Assembly: GCA_002007465.1 (NCBI GenBank)
Contig: LNAC01000137.1
Coordinates: 3,437,771-3,501,770 of the forward strand
DNA: 64,000 nucleotides
Direction: 5' to 3'
DNA from: Ailurus styani
Lineage: Eukaryota; Chordata; Mammalia; Carnivora; Ailuridae
Positions 32,070-43,228 of this stretch are shown here, in pieces (position 1 is the first letter of the stretch; each line of letters opens with the position of its first letter). Under the pieces are notes generated by a model. It worked only from the letters and a program-made list of their open reading frames with translations. It ran no database searches and had not been told where the DNA came from. The translations under genes were made by a program, and so were the position numbers.

Positions 32070-33990
32070 CCACCCCAGGGCCAAGCTCAGAGGGAGCTGA
32101 TTGCACCCAGACTTAAAGCGAAGGAGGGTCACCTGCTTATATTAAAACATTAACCTGAGCGCATGCATCTAATTTCACACACACATCTAGAAGCCTGCTG
32201 GAAAACATGGGGATGGAGACTGGAGAGCATCATCTTTGTGCTTTCTTTGCCATGCTCTAGAGTACCAGCATCTCCCAGATGGGAACTTTGACATATTTCT
32301 GGTGCTCTGAATTTTGTGGCTGCCATCTAGGGGCCCTTTTTGATCACTTGGTTCTGGTGGCCAGGAGGGCTTTGTTTGCAGTTCCACAGGACTGTACATA
32401 TTTGCTTATTTTTAAAGTTGATGTCTGAGGGTCTGGCTTCCACTCAGCCTGATCTAGGCACAGAGGTCCTTCAGGACACTGACAGGTCTTGGCACACCCT
32501 CAGCTATGGAATCTATTAGAAATATAATAGGCTGCTTGGACAAGCACAAAGTTCTGTGAGACAACAAAGAGCTGGAGCAGGGTTGAAACACAGGGTTCAT
32601 CTCCTACATGAGTCCACTCCTTCAAGACTAGGAGAGGTAGTTGTTTCATTTACTGTATAGAAACCAACATAGAAAGTCAAGCAAAATGAGGAAACAGGAA
32701 TATATTCCAAATGAAAGAACAAGAGAAAACTTCAGGAAAAAACCTTAATGAAATGGAGGTTAGTAATTTACCCGACAAAGAGTTCAAAGTTATGGTCATA
32801 AAGATGTTCACCAAGAAAACTGGAAGAACACAGCACAAAGTACAACAAAGAGATAGGAAGCATAAGAAAGTATCAAATAGGGGCACCTGGGTGGCTCAGT
32901 CAGTTAAGCATTTGCCTTTGGCTCAGGTCATGATCCCAAGGTCCTGGGATCAAGTTCTGCGTCAGGCTCCCTGTTCAGTGGAGAGTCTGCTTCTCCTTCT
33001 TCACCCCCTCCACTCATGCTCTCTCTCCGTCTTAAATAAATAAATAAAAACTAAAAAAAAGAAAGTATCAAATAGAAGTCACAGAGCTGAAGAATTTTAA
33101 TCTAAACTGAAAAGTACACTAGAGAGGTTCAATAGCAGACTAGATGAAGCAAAAGAAAGAATAAGTCAACTCAAAGATATAGCAGTTGAACTCAGCCAAT
33201 CAGACCAACCAAAAGAAAACAAGAATGAAAAAAGTTAAGATAGCTGGTATGGTATGGGACATACCAAACAAACTATCATTCACATAGGGAAGAAGAGTGA
33301 CAGAAAGTAGCAGAAATCTTATTTGAATAAATAATGATTGAAAGCTTTCCTAACTTGGGGAAGGAAAGAGATATCCAGATCCAGGAAGCTGAGAGAGTTG
33401 TAAATAGATAAACCCAAAGAAACCCATACCAAGACACATTATAGTTAAAATGCCAAAGTCAAAGACAAACAGAGAATATTAAAAGGAATGAAAGAAAAAC
33501 AACTTGTTACATGCAAGGGAACCTTATAAGACTATCAACAGATTTTTTTTCAACAGAAACTTTGCAGACCAGAAGAGAGTGGCATGATATATTCAAAATG
33601 CTGAAAGGAAAAAACTTCCAAACAAGAATGGATAGCAAAGTTATCATTCAAAAGTAAAGGATAGATAAAGAATTTGTCAAAAAAGCAAAAGCTAAAGGAA
33701 TTCATCACCACTAAATTGGCCTTACAAGAAATGTTAAAGGGACTTTTTTAAGCTGAAAAGAAAGGGTGCTAAATAGTAACATAAACAAATATGGAAAGAT
33801 AAATATCGCTGGAAAGGTAAATGTATAGTAAATTTAGTGGATTAATCACTCATAAAACTAGTATAAAGAATAAAAAACAAAAGTAGTAAAAATAAGTATA
33901 ATTACAATAATTAGTTAAGGTATACAACAAGATAAAAAGATGTAAAATGTGACATCAAAATCATAAAACGTGTGTGTGTTTGTGTGTGTA
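32070..33990 (+). mobile_element. L1 LINE 5' UTR and ORF1 region, opposite orientation to its neighbour
   Basis: A 5' UTR-like stretch (32070-32690) is followed by an ORF1 start at 32711 (MKEQEKTSGKNLNEMEVSN, then FKVMVIKMFTKKTG), as in L1 ORF1p. The ORF is broken by a SINE at 32881 and by stops. Noncoding L1 sequence continues to about 33990 with a small TG repeat. It meets the antisense ORF2 segment at 32069/32070. The two may be one insertion with a 5' inversion. Confidence 0.85.
32881..33060 (+). mobile_element. CAN SINE
   Basis: Head GGGCACCTGGGTGGCTCAG, tail (AAAT)n then A8. Perfect 15-bp target duplication GAAAGTATCAAATAG (32866-32880 and 33061-33075) in L1 ORF1. Confidence 0.96.
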
Positions 33991-35424
33991 GAATAATACA
34001 ATTGAACCCCTATTTTAATATTGATAATTTGAGAGGGGGTAGATGGTTCCTTCCAACTTAGTCAATTGCCCTTTGGGAACAGCTGATTTCCTAATTCCTG
34101 GAATGATGATATTGCTAGCTGGAGAGAGAGTAGGTGTTAAGGTTTGTTGGGCAGAGACCATGACTGTTTACTAACTGTTGAACCTGCATTGCCTGCATAT
34201 GTAGATATGCAAAAAGCATATGATATGCAAAAAGCAATAAAAGCTTTTTGAATGCTGACCAACTGAGGAAGGCTAGCCAGCAGAATTCAATTTTCAATTC
34301 AGAGCTAGCTCTACTTACAGCACTTTTGGAGTGCTGTACATTTGAAGAAACCATAAAGAAAACCAAATTCAATTACAGTTTCCACTGGTGTAAGGGGTGA
34401 GGATTCCAATACTCCAGCCTACTATCGACAGGTTAGATCACTTAATGACATACCCAAAGAGCATGACTTACACCGAAAGCTCCATATGTTAAACAAAAGT
34501 CTTTTCTCAATGGAACAGATGTCTATTGTATTGATGTTGCCCTACCTAACAACAACTGACTTCCCCAGTGGATCCTAACATTCTTTCTTTCCTCCTTACC
34601 CCTGGTCTCTACCATCATTACTTTTCCCATATGCCAGTGGCAGTTTTCTGTGGGTCCATATATAAGATCAAATCCTTGGAAAAAGTTAAGGAAAAGCAGG
34701 GATTGTGTTATTGGTGCACATTGCTCTCACACTGATAAAGTGCAACCTCAGCTCCGCCTCCAGAGATCCAGTTTAACTGGATAACAAGGCTGCTCAATGC
34801 GCTGGACACATCCCAGGAAGGGTGGGGAGAGTTACAAAAGCCATCTTTGCCCTTTGTCCAACCCAGCCAGTAAGCAGCAGAGGAAATTGTTTTTCCTGAA
34901 CTTCAGTTCTTAAAATATGAGAACTCTTACCCTCAGAGTTTAATATTATTATTTTGCCCACAGTTACATTTTGGGGGGGTTCAAAACATTTATGCCAAGT
35001 ATCTTTGAGGTTGGCCACATACTTGTGACTTAATTCTTTAAGTTCCTAGCTCATGGGAAGTTGGGAATCATTGTTATAATTTTCTAAGGAAGATTTAACA
35101 TGTCTTATCATAACCACATTGTATTTTAAATGACAGTTTGGCAATGTTGAGATTGAAAGTTCCAATATGCATTTCTCAACCAAATAAATCATAATTAAAT
35201 ATAATCTTTTCTTTCTTTATTTTTCTGATGGCTGCCTTCAGAAATGAAGCTCAACACAAGGGCACTTGACTTCCATTAACATTTGGATGAACCACACTGA
35301 CATCTCATTAGGTAACTTCCAAAGTGACTCAAAGACAACTAATATTTCTTTTAGTAAACATTTAATTATAAGTTGAAGAATTAAAGAATTTTAGTATTAG
35401 TAATATTCTAAATTCTGCTTGGAT
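33991..35424. other. Intergenic DNA, unassigned
   Basis: No gene is seen. The 15-base word GATATGCAAAAAGCA is repeated at 34204-34218 and 34222-34236 (18-base period), next to other CATATG words. Short frames show no known domain. Confidence 0.45.
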
Positions 35425-35548
35425 GCTTCACTTAGTAGATGTGGAAACTATGTTTTACAAAAGTTAAATAATTTCTTGCAGACCACATTGCTGGGAGATG
35501 GCAGAATTAGGACCAAAATGTAAGGATCTTGAATCTCAAATCAGTCTA
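35425..35548 (+). mobile_element. MIR fragment
   Basis: 'agatgtggaaactatgttttacaaaagttaaataatttcttgcagacc' then 'gatggcagaattaggacc' follows the MIR 3' half. Confidence 0.65.
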
Positions 35549-35559
35549 TTTCTCTATAC

Positions 35560-36130
35560 CAGTGATTCTCAAAGTGTTGTTCAAAAAACCCTGTAGTTCC
35601 CAAGGCCCTTTCAGGGGGCCAATGAGGTAAAGATTATCTTTTTTTCTTTTTTTGGTAAAGATTATCTTACTATTATTTGCCTTTTTCACTTTCATTCTCT
35701 CACAGGTATATGGTGGAGTTTCCCAAGAGCTACATGACATGATACCGCAACAGATGGAATTTCAAGATGGTTATGAGAATCCGATTGTCCTTTGTTATGT
35801 CAAGCATGAAAGGATTTGCTAAAATGTAAAACAGTATCATTTTTCTAACTAATTGTTTTGCAAGTAGTTATTTTTTGAAATAATATATCATATATATTAA
35901 CATATATTATGCTTATTATTTTATTTTAAAATAAAGTAAATAAAATAAATTTCCAAAAATTTTCAGTTGTAATTTTTATCCATGTGTATATATATATATA
36001 ACTATATATTATATGTTATTATATGTATCATATATATAATTCCAACATTAAAAAAAGACAACTCCTTGGAGTCCTCAAAAATTTTTAAGAGTGTAAATGC
36101 GTTCTAAGTCCAAAAGTTTGAGAACTGCTG
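35560..36130 (+). mobile_element. Non-autonomous hAT-type DNA transposon with both ends
   Basis: The left end is CAGTGATTCTCAAAGTG and the right end reads CAGCAGTTCTCAAACTTTTGG on the other strand, so they are inverted repeats. The flanks are CTCTATAC (35552-35559) and CCCTATAC (36131-36138), an 8-bp target duplication with one change, the hAT signature. The 570-base interior has AT-rich simple repeats (35878-36045) and no transposase. Confidence 0.88.
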
Positions 36131-36229
36131 CCCTATACCATGTTGGTTCGAGATAAATTATGGATCAAGATAGGCCTATAATAACTCCAGAAAATTTTCC
36201 TTAAAATGTATCACATTATTTTGGTTTTT

Positions 36230-36540
36230 ACAAGTTGTATCAGTCAGGATCACAGCAGGAGATAGAATACTCAGATGGGATCACTAAGGGAATTTTCATG
36301 AAGGGCCTATACAAAAAGTGTGATTAGAGTTAAGGGAAACCAAGAGGGCAGGGTGAACAGCACCTGTGTGTATCAGACAGGCTTTACCAGCTCTCGGTTA
36401 GAAGAGACAAAGACACAAGGTGGTTCCTGGAAATAAGTACACCTGTAGCTGTAGGAAATGGCTGCCCCAAGGAGCTGTGAGCCTGGTAGGGGTGGGTCCA
36501 GATTTTCAGGGGTCTAACACTTAGATGAATTGCAGTACCT
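36230..36540 (+). mobile_element. Ancient interspersed repeat, family unassigned
   Basis: 'gtatcagtcaggatcacagcaggagatagaatactcagatgggat', 'gaattttcatgaagggcctatacaaaaagtgtg' and 'gagttaagggaaacc' follow a familiar mammalian repeat whose name I cannot fix. Confidence 0.45.
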
Positions 36541-38910
36541 TATTAGGGAAAAGAACACAAAACAACCTTTATTTCTTTAAAAGAAATCACAAGTTACAAA
36601 CTTGAATAATCTGGTAAGTATCATACACATCACAAAATCCTAGAAAACAGCATACTTTATATGACAATATAACATATTTTTGATAATGACATTTAACATT
36701 TATGAACTGTCAAATCTGAGGGAAGCAACACCGACTTTATTTAATATTTGTAAGATTTCAGGATCTTTCAAATTTTCTTGTGTCATGGCTAATTCCAAGT
36801 ACTCCTTGGATTGATGATGTGTATTAACCATTCTTGCTGTGATATTGTATTTTGAATTTTATGTCATCTTTAAACCAGCAAGAAATTAATAATAACTTAA
36901 GTGATTATGGTTGGGGAAGATTATTTCAGGTCAAGGGAAGACATGTGGAAGGGAAGGGAAATGCGATCAAGTTTCAGCAAAGGCAAGAATTCTAGCTTGG
37001 TAGAGTGAAGAGTACAGGTAAGGCAGTCGTGGGAGATAAGAACCAGAAACAAGACCTCAAAAGTGCGCTGGAGTCTGAAGGGAGGTGGAAAAGGAGTGTC
37101 AAATGTTGGCAAAAGGCTGAGGAATCAAAGGCTCATTAATGATCACCAGACATGGGAAAGGCAATACAGATCCTTAGTATTAGAATCAGACGTAACTCTG
37201 CCACTTTCTGCCTGTGAAACCTTATGAACAATAACCTAACTATACATGAAAGAGACAATGAACCACCATAATTAAATTCCATTAAACCCAATTAAATGAA
37301 TTTCCAACTCAGTGTCTCCTTAGCTGGATGCTAAAAATAACCACAGTGAATCCAATGACACCTGATAAAAGGATAGTCTGATGGAAGGGAATTCAGGATG
37401 GAAAGAGACAATGGTTATATTCAATTGTGACTAAAATATCTTACTCTTTCTAATTTGATGAAAATACATTACATGTAAACACATTGTGAGGACTCCTCCC
37501 AGAAGTTTGGCAGGAACATGCACTCCAAAGTTTAAGATTCATCAGCTTTAGTTTTGCAGCTGAGGTATGAATGTCTTGGCCTCTCTCTCTTCCTAACCTC
37601 CCAACTCATGGCAGCTCCCACCCCCACCCCCACCATTGGCTGAACCTAGCAAGAAGCCAGGGTATCATGGTGCCAAGTGAATGATGAAGTCAAGATTCCT
37701 GAATATAGATAGAGAAGGGTGGAGAGTGGATCTGGAGGAACAAACAGAGCATGTTTACTTTCCAAGTGAAGCAGAGAAGCTAATCGATGACCCGGAGAGA
37801 TACTGCAATTGATCCAACTCACAGTGGGAACTAGAAAGAATGAAAAGTCCTACTGCTGAACAGCAGAGGTCTGGGGAAACAAGGAGACATATGCAGCAGT
37901 AGGTCCAGGAGATGGGAATTTATATGGAACGACTGGAGAAACTATGTACATTATTGGATACTTGACATTTCCTAATGGGCGCTGTTTTTCTCTTTCGACT
38001 TTAGGTTCTCGAACAGGTCTGGTGATCACTGTGACTTGGCAAAAATCTCTGGTACCTCTCAAAAGCAACTTTCACTTATCTGAACTTGAACTACTTTCTC
38101 ACGACATCTATTTATGTTGTTGTTTTGGCCAAAAGTTGAAAAGCTTGGGAGGAACCCAAGAGAAATGAGAGACAACAGGAGAGAGAAAAGGAAAGTAGAG
38201 AAATGAGAAGAGGGGGCAACCAGCACTAAGGAGCAGTCATTACATGGACCAGAGATATCAGCATTGGACTCAGGTGTTGGTAAATCAGTGGCATACCACT
38301 CAGCCTGCACAGAAGTGTAAAGAACCATTTTATAACGTGAGAACAACTGGAGCCATAGATTATGTTATAGTCCTCCATCATCTATGGTAGCTTATACTCA
38401 AATGGCAGAGCAGAATATTGCCTTCAAGAAACAAATCATCCTGAGAAATGGATTCAAAATTTCTTCTCCTGAAAAGCAAGTCAGAAGTATTTAAACAAAA
38501 GTTTGTGCCAAATCTTAGAAGGCAAAATGTCCTTGAAAAAGAGAATATGGGTGGTTTAATTTATTTATATCCAATGTCACCCTGCTGTGTATCAGTAAAT
38601 CAAGTGTCTTTGGGTGTTTGCTACAAGATGATAGATTCCCCCCCCCTCTATATTTGTGCCCATTAATGCTACTGATGCTGAGAAGATGGATATAATGAGG
38701 TACCTGGTGGGGCCAGTGGTTTTTGTTTGTAAGACAGTGAAATGTCATTTAAAAGATGCTACCATTATCTGTTTTTGGAAGTGAAAATTTTCATTTACTT
38801 TGGGTTAGATGTTTTGGAAAGGCTTTTGAATGGACTCCTCTATTTATACAATGACCTAAATGGTAATACTCTAGATTAAGGTATCAAGTGTTATATTTAG
38901 GAGTATAATT
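36541..38910. other. Intergenic DNA, mostly unassigned
   Basis: 2.4 kb without a gene. 'ctctgccactttctgcctgtgaaacc' near 37195 is a MIR-like scrap. C-rich (CCCCCA)n at about 37618-37634. This is one of the least repeat-laden stretches in the intergenic part. Confidence 0.45.
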
Positions 38911-38924
38911 TGAGTCCATCTTTA

Positions 38925-39126
38925 TTTTATTATTTTTTTTAAAGATTTTATTTATTTGTTTGACAGAGAGAGAGAGATCACAAGTAGGCAGAGAGGCAGG
39001 CAGAGAGAGGAGGAAGCAGGCTCCCCACCGAGCAGGGAGCCCGATGTGGGCCTGGATCCCAGAACCCCGAGATCATGACCTGAGCCGAAGGCAGAGGCTT
39101 TAACCCACTGAGCCACCCAGGCGCCC
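38925..39126 (-). mobile_element. CAN SINE, mustelid-type
   Basis: AAAGATTTTATTTATTTG to 'gagccacccaggcgccc'. Target duplication TGAGTCCATCTTTA / TGAGTCTGTCTTTA with two mismatches. Confidence 0.95.
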
Positions 39127-39458
39127 TGAGTCTGTCTTTAAAACCATGCCACTACAGACATGTTTTTTCCCCCCTTAAAGCTTGAATTTTAATGCTCTAT
39201 GTCTGAAAATGACTTAGAAGACATTTATATCTTCTTGTCTAAACCAATAGGAGCTTAAACCTGATTAGGACCTGAGACAAGACCACGTGAGGACAGGCAC
39301 ACAGCCTGATTATCTCTTTGCCTCACATAGGAGGAAAGACCACAGTAAAGACCTGGCTGCCCTTGAAATCTCACCCTGCACTAAATAAAGGGGATCCTAC
39401 ATGGAATATTAAGACCAATCAACTTTGGGAAATGTACTATAGCTTATTATCATTTCTT

Positions 39459-39663
39459 TTTTTTTTTTAATATTTTATTTATTTATTTGACAGAGAGAGA
39501 GGGATTACAAGTAGGCAGAGAGGCAGGCAGAGAGAGAGGAGAGAGGAGGAAGCAGGCTCCCTGTGGAGCAGAGAGCCCGATGTGGGCCTCGATCCCAGGA
39601 CTCTGGGATCATGACCTGAGCCGAAGGCAGAGGCTTTAACCCACTGAGCCACCCAGGCGCCCG
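39459..39663 (-). mobile_element. CAN SINE, mustelid-type
   Basis: T-run, 'aatattttatttatttatttgac', end 'gagccacccaggcgcccg'. 10-bp target duplication ATCATTTCTT (39449-39458, 39664-39673). Confidence 0.95.
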
Positions 39664-39673
39664 ATCATTTCTT

Positions 39674-40177
39674 ATCTGAGTCATAAGTTAGCTTATACTC
39701 CTTTTGGGGAGGAGGAAATGATTTTCCCCTTAAGGAAAAAATTTTTTTTCTCTACCATTGATCATCCTGGAGTAGCAAAGGAGACTCATAACATGGGAGG
39801 GAAGGATTTTTCTCCCCTTTTTGGGAAGCCAGGACATCAAGAAGAAAAGAGATCTTCTTGTGTAGGTTGAGTGGGCTTCTTGCTGCAGGGAGGGCTTGTG
39901 GGTGCTAGGCAGGACCAGTAGGTCTATTTTCGATCTAGGGCTCCAATTTGGAGCAGTATTTGAAATTACTGTCACCAGTTTATGAACCAGGGTCTAATAA
40001 TAAAAGCAACTTTATTTTTGTTTCTCTAAATCTAGGTATAGTCCTTTCCTACTCCCGGATGAAAACTTGGGACAGTCAATAGTTATAGATAATAAAATGT
40101 TATTGTAACTTTAAGTTGAAATTCAGCCTCAATGTGGTATTTATTTTCTCTTCTCCCAGCTAGGGCCCACTGCAGAT
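39674..40177. other. Intergenic DNA, unassigned
   Basis: No gene or clear repeat is seen. Confidence 0.4.
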
Positions 40178-40199
40178 AAGAACATACCATCTAGGAGAG

Positions 40200-40418
40200 G
40201 AGCGCCTGGCTGGCTCAGTCGCCAAGTGTCTGCCTTCAGCTCAGGTCATGATCCCAGGCTCCTGGAATCGAGCCCCATATTGGGCTCCCTGCTCAGTGGG
40301 AAGCCTGCTTCTCCCTCTCCCACTCCCCCTGCTTGTGTTTCCTCTCTCACTCTCTCTCTCTCTCTCTCTCTCTCTGTCAAATAAATAAATAAATAAATCT
40401 TAAAAGAAAAGAAAAGAA
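40200..40418 (+). mobile_element. CAN SINE, general caniform subfamily
   Basis: 'gagcgcctggctggctcagtcgccaag', 'ccctctcccactccccctgcttgtgtttcc', a (CT)n stretch (about 40347-40376) and an (AAAAG)n tail. A perfect 22-bp target duplication containing CATACCATCTAGGAGAG flanks it (40178-40199 and 40419-40440). It lacks the mustelid GGGTTAAAGCCTC variant. Confidence 0.95.
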
Positions 40419-40440
40419 AAGAACATACCATCTAGGAGAG

Positions 40441-40960
40441 ATAGGAGTTTCTTCTCTCTTTCTTCCTCCTCTATCTCCCAGCTGTTCCACTAACCCCATT
40501 TGTGTGGAAGCAAGAGGAGGGAGGGACAGGTCACCGGGATCAGAAAGGTCTTTCTTGGCCAGTACTATTGTAAGATTGCTTTGGGCATTTTGGACCTGGC
40601 AGACACTTACATGCAGATCTTTCTCCCATAGACACTTTTATAGGTTCTTCAGGGGTTTTCCTTTTAGATCCCTTTGAATGTTGCTCCATTGATGTAGCTC
40701 TTCCAGATTCCCACTCAGCCCCTAGCATTCATGTAGTCAGTTTTGTGGTCAGAGGTGGGTACACTACTTCTCAGGCACAGCTTTTACTCCACTGCCACAG
40801 GCTGATTTCTCATATGTGAGTCAGATGTCTGTGTCCTATGTCCCTGAATTTGATGGAACACACATCAGGTTCTCTGCTGGGGCCCCCTGGAGTCTCTCTC
40901 ATAGGCTTTACTTGTTTATTGCAATTCTCCCCAGCCCTCCTCTCTCATCAGTTAGTAGGC
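40441..40960. other. Intergenic DNA, unassigned
   Basis: No gene is supported; short frames match nothing known. Confidence 0.4.
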
Positions 40961-40964
40961 ACTT

Positions 40965-41175
40965 AAAAAAAAAAAGATCTATTTATTTGAGAGAGAGAGC
41001 GAGCGAGAGAGCACACAGGGAGTAGGGGCAGGGGTACAGGGACAGAGAGAATCCCAAGCAGACTCCCTGCTAAGCACAGAGCCAGACTCGGGGTTCTATC
41101 TCACAATCCCAAGATCATGACCTACGCAGACATCAAGAGTTGGATGCTCAACCAACTGAGTCACCTAGGTGCCCC
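40965..41175 (-). mobile_element. CAN SINE, old copy
   Basis: From 'aaaaagatctatttatttgagagagagagcgagcg' to 'ccaactgagtcacctaggtgcccc'. Nearly adjacent to the next SINE. Confidence 0.9.
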
Positions 41176-41190
41176 ATTTAATATGCACTT

Positions 41191-41370
41191 TAAAAAAAAG
41201 ATTGATTTATTTCTTTTAGACAAAGAGAGACAGCACAGGCAGGAAGGGCAGAGGGAGAGAGAATCTGAAGCTGACTCCACACTGAGCCCAGAGCCTGACT
41301 CGGGGCTTGATCTCATGAACCAGAAACCAAGAGTCAGTTGCTCAACCAACTGTGCCACCCAGGTGTCCCT
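41191..41370 (-). mobile_element. CAN SINE, old copy
   Basis: 'aaagattgatttatttcttttagacaaagagagacagc' to 'caactgtgccacccaggtgtccct'. Flanks TTTAATATGCACTTT / CTTAATACACACTTT suggest a diverged target duplication. Confidence 0.9.
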
Positions 41371-41493
41371 TAATACACACTTTTAAAAAAAATCTGAAAA
41401 CTAACATTTTTCTTCAACTATTGACCCTTTAACATTCTTTCTATTTCATTCTATTCTTCTAAAGCCTAAAAAAATGTGTATTAGAGCACTTTA

Positions 41494-41685
41494 TTTTTAA
41501 GATTTTATTTATTTATTTGACACAGAGAGAGAGAGATCACAAGTAGGCTGAGAGGCAGGCAGAGAGAGGAGGAGGCAGGCTCCCTGCTGAGCAGGGAGCC
41601 TGATGCAGGCTTCTATCCCAGGACCCTGAGATCATGACCTGAGCTGAAGGCAGAGGCTTTTACCCACTGAGCCACCCAGGCACCC
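41494..41685 (-). mobile_element. CAN SINE, mustelid-type
   Basis: 'aagattttatttatttatttgacacagag' to 'gagccacccaggcaccc'. Perfect 12-bp target duplication TAGAGCACTTTA (41482-41493, 41686-41697). Confidence 0.95.
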
Positions 41686-42032
41686 TAGAGCACTTTAATC
41701 TAGCTCCTGTGTCTCTTAGTTTTCCATTTATGTTTTAACATCTTTACTGGTTTGTGCTATACTTTCAGTAAATTCTTGCACTAGCTTCCAATAGTCATGA
41801 ATTCTTTCTTTGACTTTGTCCAACCTTGGGTCCAGGCCCGAGGTATCATGTTAAGAAATTTGTGCATATCTAACTGTGTCCTCAGTGATCACAGAAGGAT
41901 GTAAGTGAGGACACAGTTCTGATGTGCATAAGTTGGGTTAACACTACAATATGCAAAGTGAGGACTGCCTGTAAATTCAGTTCACCATATGTTTCTATTT
42001 CTAGGACTATATTTTTCATTTATAGGATTTCT

Positions 42033-42225
42033 TTTTAAAAGATTTTATTTATTTATTAGAGAGAAAGAGATAGAACACAAGTAAGCAGAGCAGCAGGCAG
42101 AGGGAAAGGGAGAAGCAGGCTCTCGGCTGAGCAGGGAGCCTGATGTGGGGCTTGATCCCAGGACCCTGGGATCACGACCTGAGGCGAAGGCAGCCACTTA
42201 ACCGACTGAGCCACCCAGTCACCCC
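42033..42225 (-). mobile_element. CAN SINE
   Basis: 'aaaagattttatttatttattagagag' to 'gagccacccagtcacccc'. Target duplication ATTTATAGGATTTCT / ATCTACAGGATTTCT with two mismatches. Confidence 0.94.
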
Positions 42226-42240
42226 ATCTACAGGATTTCT

Positions 42241-43228
42241 AACTGGTTCTTTTCCATGCCCACTGGTTCTGTTTTAAGCTGTTTTTCTTACATTTTCTTG
42301 TCTTTTTAAAAGTATATTATTGTTTCACTTATTTTCTTGAATTTCTGAAATGTACTTATTTTAAAGTAATTTTGATAGCAGAATACCAGTTACATTTTAT
42401 AAGCAGTGGATTAATTTCTCCATTATTGAGTTCATTGACTGGTTATTTCTACTCATTCTCATTATATGCCCTGAAAACCTTATTTGAACATTAATCTTAC
42501 GTAGAAGTTTCTTCTCTCCTTTGCTCTGTCCTAATTCTATCCTGTTCAGGCATTTTTGAAACTGCCTTCCGCTAGTTTCAGGACCTGCAATCAAGAACTA
42601 GGTGTGCAATAGTAAGTTCAGGGCTCATGTCCTGTAGTGATAGGATCCAGTCATTCGGCCAGCACAGAACTTGTCAGCTCTTGTCCACATAGTATTTTCT
42701 GCCTCCTCCAACCACCACATGTAGTTTACAGCAACTCCTTTCCCTGTGGGCAAGCCCTGCCCCAGCTCCCATTTCATACTGTGAGGCTGGACGTGATTTT
42801 CTGCTATGCATGGGGTGCTTTTGGTTCCTGTTGTCCAGCTCTGCCTCTCTACTTAAAGGAGATCATCCAAAGCATTATCAAGTTGCTTGATCTAACTTTG
42901 ACATAAGGACCCCTGATGGTGTTCAGTTCTCTCAGATCTGGGCATAGCTCCACATGGTTAGATGAATTGCTGCTAAGAGATGTTCTATCACCCCAATCCC
43001 CCAATACAGAATGGTAGAGAAGGAAGGAATAACTATAAAAAAAACAATATAAACTCATTTAGAATAAGGCAACATAGGAAACGTTACACAGTGGCCTCTG
43101 TTCCACAGCATGCACATCTTAACGGGCAGGAATTACAGGATTTCTTTTTCTTGAGCAAGCTCATCTCGTTACCAATGGTATATTTTCTGGAGGGTACCCC
43201 TTGTCCATGGGCAAATGTGGCCATATCT
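42241..43228. other. Intergenic DNA, unassigned
   Basis: No gene is supported. Frames up to 125 codons at 42980-43461 on both strands match nothing known, and part of that stretch is L1 5' sequence. Confidence 0.4.
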
